A stretch of 29,332 nucleotides of DNA. Source: an uncultured Collinsella sp. (GTDB lineage: Bacteria > Actinomycetota > Coriobacteriia > Coriobacteriales > Coriobacteriaceae). The notes under the pieces are model-generated. The model did no database searches, was not told where the DNA came from, and saw nothing but the letters and a program-made list of their open reading frames with translations. This document shows positions 24,976 through 29,332 of this stretch, in pieces (within the stretch, counting starts at the first letter, position 1; each line of letters opens with the position of its first letter). Both the position numbers and the translations under genes were made by a program. The stretch covers positions 1 to 29,332 of the forward strand of contig UQNU01000024.1 of NCBI GenBank assembly GCA_900542555.1, given 5' to 3'.

Positions 24976-26253
24976 TTAGGCGCTGTACTTGTTTGCCTCG
25001 CCGAAGGTGCCGCCCTCGACAATCCAGCCGTCCTTCATGATGACGTCCATGTTGTCGGTGTTGAGCACGTGGATGTCGGCGGCGACGTCACCGTTGACGA
25101 CCAGCAGGTCGGCGCACTTGCCGGCCTCGATGGAACCGGTCTCGTCCTCGATGTGGCACATCTTGGCACCGTTGAGAGTGGCACAGGTGATGGTCTCGAC
25201 CGGGGTGAAGCCGATCTTGTCGACGAACTCGTACATCTCCTCGATGGAGCAGGTGCCGTACGGGGTGACGAAGGAGAAGGAGTCGGAGCCGATCGTCATG
25301 ACGACGCCGCGCTTCTTGGCCTCGCGCAGGCAGTCGTAGTTGCGCTGCAGCTCCTTCTCGACCAGGGTGCCCTCGTACTTGTCGTGCAGCTCGGGGACGT
25401 AGACGGGCGGATAGGTGGCGTACCAGGTGGGCAGGAAGGCGATCGTCGGGGTGAAGAAGGTGCCCTGCTCGGCCATGAGGTCCATGGTACGCTCATCGAT
25501 ATCGAAGCCGTGAATCAGCTGCTCGCAGCCAAAGCGAACGGAATCGTAGGCAGCGGCGTGGTTGTTGTAGCAGTGGCTCCACACGGGGATGCCGACCATC
25601 TTTGCCTCTTCGACCACAGCCTGAATCTCCTCGGAGCAGTAGTGCTGGTCGCGGCCGGAGTCCCAGCGCCAGATGCCGCCACCGGTAGCCCAGATCTTGA
25701 TGGCATCGGGGTTCTCACGCAGGCGACGACGGACGGCCTTGCGCAGATCCCAAGGACCGTCGACCTGATCGCCCCAGGGGTGCGATTCCTTGTTGAGCTC
25801 CTGGCTGCAGTGGTGGGAGTCGCCGTGGCCGGCAACGCGGCAGAAGCCAAGGCCGGTGGCCAGAACACGCGGGCCCTTGAAGACGCCCTTGTCGATGCAG
25901 TCACGGATCTGGATACCAAAGCGGCCGATCTCGCAGACGGTGGTGAGGCCGTGGGTGAGGCAGTCGTAGGCCTGCTTGACGGCGACGGCCTGCTTCTCGA
26001 GGAGCGGCTGCATGACCCAGTCGGTGTCATCGTCGGTCAAGTTGCCCGAGAAGTGCAGGTGGGTGTCGATCAGGCCGGGAAGGACGGTCTTGCCGGCGGC
26101 GTCGATGACCTCAACGCCCTCGGGAAGGTCCTGCATGGCGCCGGCGTACTCGATCTTGCCGTTGTCGTCGACGAGAACGAGGGAGTTCTCGACCGGCTCG
26201 GCACCGGTACCGTCGATGAGCTTGCCGCCAACGATTGCATACTTAGTGGACAT
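24976..26253 (-). CDS. Metal-dependent amidohydrolase (imidazolonepropionase/prolidase-like)
   Basis: 425 residues. The family uses one or two metal ions in a TIM barrel to hydrolyse amide or ester bonds. It has an N-terminal beta-sandwich half (GGKLIDGTGAEPVENSLVLV), then DTHLHF (His65, His67), AIKIWATGGG with Lys186 (carboxylated lysine site of the binuclear subtype), SHCYN (His227), HGFD (His248) and GSDS (Asp324). The C-terminus completes the sandwich (GSIEAGKCADLLVVNGDV). AAGGAGG precedes the ATG by six bases, a strong start. It follows an APC permease after 130 bases, and the pair likely imports and hydrolyses one compound, such as a dipeptide or N-acylated amino acid. That substrate is inferred. 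A terminator follows. Confidence 0.9.
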   Translation of the reverse strand: MSTKYAIVGGKLIDGTGAEPVENSLVLVDDNGKIEYAGAMQDLPEGVEVIDAAGKTVLPGLIDTHLHFSGNLTDDDTDWVMQPLLEKQAVAVKQAYDCLTHGLTTVCEIGRFGIQIRDCIDKGVFKGPRVLATGLGFCRVAGHGDSHHCSQELNKESHPWGDQVDGPWDLRKAVRRRLRENPDAIKIWATGGGIWRWDSGRDQHYCSEEIQAVVEEAKMVGIPVWSHCYNNHAAAYDSVRFGCEQLIHGFDIDERTMDLMAEQGTFFTPTIAFLPTWYATYPPVYVPELHDKYEGTLVEKELQRNYDCLREAKKRGVVMTIGSDSFSFVTPYGTCSIEEMYEFVDKIGFTPVETITCATLNGAKMCHIEDETGSIEAGKCADLLVVNGDVAADIHVLNTDNMDVIMKDGWIVEGGTFGEANKYSA

Positions 26254-26335
26254 GGTTCCTCCTTATGGATCCATATAGTGGGCGAGACCGTGTTGGGTTA
26301 AGGCCTCACAAAGCTACCCAAGTGGTGCCGGGTTC

Positions 26336-26363
26336 GGTGCGCGGAAGAGAGGGCCCGCGCACC
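26336..26363 (-). other. Intercistronic hairpin between permease and amidohydrolase
   Basis: A perfect nine-bp stem GGTGCGCGG (26336-26344) with CCGCGCACC (26355-26363) and a ten-base loop. No T-run follows on the minus strand, so it is unlikely to terminate. It may stabilise or process the two-gene transcript. Confidence 0.55.
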
Positions 26364-26383
26364 TGATCCGCCCCGGCTAGGCG

Positions 26384-27835
26384 TTACTTTTTGCGGGAAT
26401 TGGTGAAAGCCATGAGGGCCAGGCCAATAGCCAACCAGCCGATCACGATGCTCCACTCCACCATGTTGAGGGAAGCGGGAGAGAACGGAATCACGAGCAG
26501 GCCGATGATGATGGCGCAGGCAGCGATAGCGAGGCCGATGCCAAACTTGCCGCCGGGCACCTCGTAGGGACGAGGCAGGTCGGGCTCGGTGAAGCGCATG
26601 CGCAGGCAAGCGAGGGCGACCATACCGCAGGAGAAGATGAAGGCGAGAGCCGACACGTTGGTCAGAGGGATGAGCATGTTCTTGCCCAAAAACGGTCCGA
26701 CGACGGTGATGACGCCCAAGACGACGCAGGCAAGCTTGGGAGCGCCGGACTTGGGGTCGACCTCGGCGAACTGCTCGGGCAGCTGGCCCTTGCGGCCCAT
26801 GGCGAGCATGATGCGGCTCGTGGCGCCGTAGAAGGAGTTCATCGGGCCCATGGGTCCAAGCGTAGCGATGACGAGCATGGCCAGGTACAGAAGCATGTTG
26901 ATGCCCTTGAGGCAGGCAAGCGCGGGAACCGGGCTCTTAACAAACTCATGCCAGTCGAGGATGGTGCCGAACGAGTAGATGCAGACCATGTAGAAGCCGC
27001 CGGCGGCCAGCAGGGCCAGGGAGATGATCTTGCCGAACTTGTTCCAGTTGAGGCCCTCGGCTGCTTCCTCAGCCTGCTGAGGAATGGTGTCGAAGCCAGC
27101 GTAGAAGAACGGGGTCAGAACCAGGACCGACACGATGCCGGCAAACAGGCTGGAGCTCTCGGTAGCGGCCTTGCCGCCGCCAGCGCCGGTGACCTGGGAG
27201 AACACGGGCATGGCATTGTCCGGCGAGCCGGTGAACAGCGAGACGCCCATGGCGAGCAGCATGCCGCAGAGCAGGGCCTTGGTCAGGAAGGCCTGGAGCT
27301 TGGCAGCCGAGCTAGCGCCGCGGAAGTTGAGGAAGATGACGTAGACTGCAAAGCCGAGCGCGATCAGCGTCGGGAACAGGTAGACGTCGGCCCCCAGTAT
27401 GGTGTAGAGCTTGACGGCGCGCAGCCACTCAAGGCCGGGCAGGCTGCCGAACATCTCGGACACGAGGGTCGAAATGGCGATGGCCTCCCACGGGCACAGG
27501 ATGCCGTTGCCCAGGGCCAAAAGCCATCCGGTGATGTAGCTCAGCGTACGGCCAAAGCTACGATCGACATACTCGACGATGCCGCCCGAGATGGGGATAG
27601 CAGCCGTGAGCTCACCGAAAACAGCTCCGACGGGCACGAGGAAGATTGCACCCAAGAGGAATGCGATCATAGCGGGAACGGGACCGCCGCCCACGACCAT
27701 CCAGTCGCCGACCTGCAGAACCCAACCGGTACCGATGATGGCACCGAAACCGATGGTGAAGAAGTTCCAGAGCGAAAGCGTTTTCTTCATGCCGCCGTTA
27801 TCCTCGACTGCAACTTCTGCGTTCTTGTCCGCCAT
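26384..27835 (-). CDS. APC-superfamily amino acid permease
   Basis: 483 residues with about 12 membrane helices. The first helix, SLWNFFTIGFGAIIGTGWVLQVGDWM, carries the conserved GAIIGTGW substrate loop of the amino acid-polyamine-organocation family. PAMIAFLLGAIFLVPVGAVFGELTAAIPISGGIVEYVDRSFG covers helix 2 and the loop to helix 3. TPFFYAGFDTIPQQAEEA near 250 matches helix 6 of basic or neutral amino acid transporters. AKGAGGEKG-binding details cannot be told. AAGGAGGGG lies just before the ATG. It is followed after 130 bases by an amidohydrolase and is preceded by a structured leader. Transport mechanism and substrate are inferred from family only. Confidence 0.92.
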   Translation of the reverse strand: MADKNAEVAVEDNGGMKKTLSLWNFFTIGFGAIIGTGWVLQVGDWMVVGGGPVPAMIAFLLGAIFLVPVGAVFGELTAAIPISGGIVEYVDRSFGRTLSYITGWLLALGNGILCPWEAIAISTLVSEMFGSLPGLEWLRAVKLYTILGADVYLFPTLIALGFAVYVIFLNFRGASSAAKLQAFLTKALLCGMLLAMGVSLFTGSPDNAMPVFSQVTGAGGGKAATESSSLFAGIVSVLVLTPFFYAGFDTIPQQAEEAAEGLNWNKFGKIISLALLAAGGFYMVCIYSFGTILDWHEFVKSPVPALACLKGINMLLYLAMLVIATLGPMGPMNSFYGATSRIMLAMGRKGQLPEQFAEVDPKSGAPKLACVVLGVITVVGPFLGKNMLIPLTNVSALAFIFSCGMVALACLRMRFTEPDLPRPYEVPGGKFGIGLAIAACAIIIGLLVIPFSPASLNMVEWSIVIGWLAIGLALMAFTNSRKK

Positions 27836-28189
27836 TGTTCCCCTCCTTTCCTGTTTGACGCCCTTGGCGTCACCCCTTGCGCGGTCCGTTTTGCCGCGCG
27901 CTTTTATTCCATGGCTTTAAGATACGGCCTTGGCGCAGCAGCGCCGCTCGCAGCTCGACCGAAGGCAGAACTGCAAAACGAGCGGCACCGTTTTTGGGAC
28001 GAACGGCGGGAGACGTCATTCGTCTTGGACGCTTTCATCTTGTCTGCTTTTGAATACCTGTTGCCGTGGCGCTTGACGCGCGGCGCGGCAACGTTCATAC
28101 CATTTGTCAGGCTTTTGGCGCACATGCCCATGTGTCGTGCATCTTTTTATGTAGGATAGACAAGTTACACATGAGGCAAGGTGATTCGA
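27836..28189. other. 354-base divergent intergenic region
   Basis: No gene is seen. It separates the permease (minus) and the C39-like peptidase (plus), so both promoters should lie here. Two hairpins lie in the permease leader (27856-27872, 27879-27899). AT-rich sequence lies near 28141-28160 before the peptidase, but I could not assign a clear -35 and -10 pair. Confidence 0.5.
27856..27899 (-). other. Two hairpins in the permease 5' leader
   Basis: TGACGCC/GGCGTCA (27856-27862 with 27866-27872, three-base loop) and GCGCGG/CCGCGC (27879-27884 with 27894-27899). On the plus strand the second is followed by GCTTTTATT and could act as a terminator. On the minus strand both fold in the leader just upstream of the strong ribosome binding site. 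Confidence 0.45.
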
Positions 28190-29191
28190 ATGGCATACGG
28201 ATACAATGACGGCGACCAACGGCCACAAAGCGTGCGCCTTGCCGGCCGCACCACGCCAACGCCCAGAAGCACCTCCGACAACGACAACCCGCAGCGCCCC
28301 CAAGAGCAGCCCGGGGCTTCTTCGCGGCGGCAAAGCCGTACCGTGCAGCAGTCAGACCGCGTGAGTACGAGCACACGTCAACGCCAGACCGACACATCGC
28401 AGCCACGCCGCTACGATCGCCGTAAGACCGACTACTACGTCAAGCGCACCTTTTCGCGACCTCAACGCGATCGCGGCAATTCCGCCCCTCACCCCGCGTC
28501 GCACACCACAAGCCACGCGCTTCTGGCCCGCCGCCTTCGCCTTGCGCTTTGCTCCATCGCCGCCTGCCTCGTCTTTGTGTTTTTGGGATCCTGTATCTCC
28601 CACGGGTCAGCCGGTCTTGAGCCCACTGCCGAAGACAAGCTGCTTAAAGCTCCCGTCGCGCCCGGTTACTCCTTTGCGTTCTCGACCCCACGCTCGCAAT
28701 GGCAGGCCGGCACCATGCCCCACATCTACCAAATTGACCCCGCATGGTCGGAGCTGCCCTATGCCGGTGGCACTATTCGCGAAAACGCTTGCGGTCCCAC
28801 CTGCCTCACCATGGTCTATATCTTTAAGACCGGCCATACCGATAAGACGCCGGTCGATATATGCGCACTGGCCGAAGCCGGCAACTACGCCCCCACCGGT
28901 GCCACCGAGTGGTCGTTTATGACAGGCGGTGCGTGGCAGCTGGGGCTCAACGGAACACAGCTCTATAACGATCGCGAATCGATTACCCAAGCACTTCGCT
29001 CGGGTGCGCCCGTCATCGCCGCAGTGCGCCCCGGTACGTTTACCAACGTAGGCCACTACATCGTGCTCTACGGCATCGACGATGCCAACCAGATTGGCGT
29101 CTACGACCCCAACTCGGCCAGCCGCAGCGCCCGCCGCTGGGGCGTCGTAGAGGTCCTCAACGAAGTCGAAGCCATGTGGGCCTACTACTAG
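28190..29191 (+). CDS. Membrane-anchored C39-like cysteine peptidase
   Basis: 333 residues. The C-terminal half (about 177-310) is a Peptidase C39-like domain with YQID (Gln181, oxyanion hole), ENACGPTCLTMVY (catalytic Cys201), GHYIVLYG (His289) and VYDPNS (Asp306). The family covers papain-like proteases and amidases, often acting outside the cell. The N-terminal 115 residues are hydrophilic, basic and low in complexity (many Arg, Gln, Ser, Thr), and then one membrane helix (about 116-136) leads to the peptidase. This is type II topology, with the peptidase outside. ATG at 28190 is preferred to GTG at 28181 because AAGGTG lies six bases before the ATG. No ABC transporter is adjacent, so it is not a bacteriocin-leader peptidase in context. 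The substrate is unknown. Confidence 0.85.
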   Translation: MAYGYNDGDQRPQSVRLAGRTTPTPRSTSDNDNPQRPQEQPGASSRRQSRTVQQSDRVSTSTRQRQTDTSQPRRYDRRKTDYYVKRTFSRPQRDRGNSAPHPASHTTSHALLARRLRLALCSIAACLVFVFLGSCISHGSAGLEPTAEDKLLKAPVAPGYSFAFSTPRSQWQAGTMPHIYQIDPAWSELPYAGGTIRENACGPTCLTMVYIFKTGHTDKTPVDICALAEAGNYAPTGATEWSFMTGGAWQLGLNGTQLYNDRESITQALRSGAPVIAAVRPGTFTNVGHYIVLYGIDDANQIGVYDPNSASRSARRWGVVEVLNEVEAMWAYY

Positions 29192-29194
29192 TCA

Positions 29195-29275
29195 TTGGGG
29201 ACAGACTTAAATGAGTGGTCGTTGGGGACAGCCTTTGTAGACGACCGCTCGCGCTGTCGAAAAGAACTGTCCCAA
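29195..29275. repeat. REP-like TTGGGGACAG repeats with hairpin after the peptidase gene
   Basis: TTGGGGACAG occurs at 29195-29204 and 29222-29231, and inverted as CTGTCCCAA at 29267-29275. A nine-bp stem with one wobble (29214-29222 with 29241-29249) encloses the second copy. It begins three bases past the stop codon. Such motifs resemble REP sequences of some bacteria. I recall them beside RAYT transposases, but no transposase is present here. Confidence 0.55.
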
Positions 29276-29332
29276 GATGCCGGCAGAGACGATATGAGCA
29301 GGACATAAAAACATTGAGAGCCCCTGCTGCAT

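Noticed and set aside
24781..26301. 506-codon plus-strand open frame opposite the amidohydrolase
   Set aside because: It is an antisense shadow of a gene with intact metal-binding motifs. Its repetitive Gly/Val/Asp composition is the complement of a codon-biased gene.
28159..28168. ACAAGTTACA before the C39-like gene, matching the core of the 20-base operator repeat
   Set aside because: Only about ten bases match, which is plausible by chance over this length, and the GCATACAA core is not complete.

Overview
The window looks like one end of a contig from a high-GC Gram-positive gut bacterium of the Coriobacteriia, most likely Collinsella or a close relative. I infer this from overall base composition, strong G+C bias at third codon positions, gene content (paired LytS/LytTR systems, rubrerythrin, an Atg22-like permease) and recognisable protein sequences. 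No database search was possible. Twenty protein genes and one tRNA gene are supported. Nearly all lie on the minus strand; only the GntR-type regulator (1162-1884) and the C39-like peptidase (28190-29191) are on plus.

Region 1 (1-1884). The first 43 bases are Illumina Nextera library adapter, not genome. They truncate a FrlB-like SIS-domain sugar deglycase, which is divergent from a GntR/UTRA regulator. The 206-base gap between the two genes holds a repeated operator-like sequence. Region 2 (1906-12916) holds a GNAT acetyltransferase, a threonine aldolase, a PAP2 phosphatase, mfd, nth, an ABC exporter, rmuC and a small membrane protein. Region 3 (12917-16720) holds rubrerythrin, an unusual MutY without its iron-sulfur cluster, an IscR-like Rrf2 regulator, tRNA-Asp and a YfcE/MJ0936 phosphoesterase. 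Two long perfect or near-perfect inverted repeats sit in its intergenic spaces. Mfd, Nth, RmuC, MutY, rubrerythrin and Rrf2 together make this roughly 11 kb rich in DNA-repair and oxidative-stress genes.

Region 4 (16817-24858) holds two paralogous two-component systems. Each pairs a LytS-type kinase (two membrane helices, a GAF-like sensor region, HisKA-like His box, HATPase) with a LytTR response regulator. The first is translationally coupled to a family 2 glycosyltransferase by a four-base ATGA overlap. Between the two systems lie an Atg22/UMF1-type MFS permease and a zinc-dependent phospholipase C-like protein. Region 5 (24976-27835) is a permease-amidohydrolase pair with strong ribosome binding sites. 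It looks like an uptake-and-hydrolysis unit for an amino acid or peptide derivative. Region 6 (28190-29332) holds a membrane-anchored C39-like cysteine peptidase, followed by REP-like GGGGACAG motifs.

No CRISPR array, prophage, intact insertion sequence or defence island is visible. The points most worth following up are the duplicated LytS/LytTR modules with the coupled glycosyltransferase, the cluster-less MutY with a changed catalytic residue beside an Fe-S type regulator, the two long hairpin elements, and the adapter contamination at base 1.
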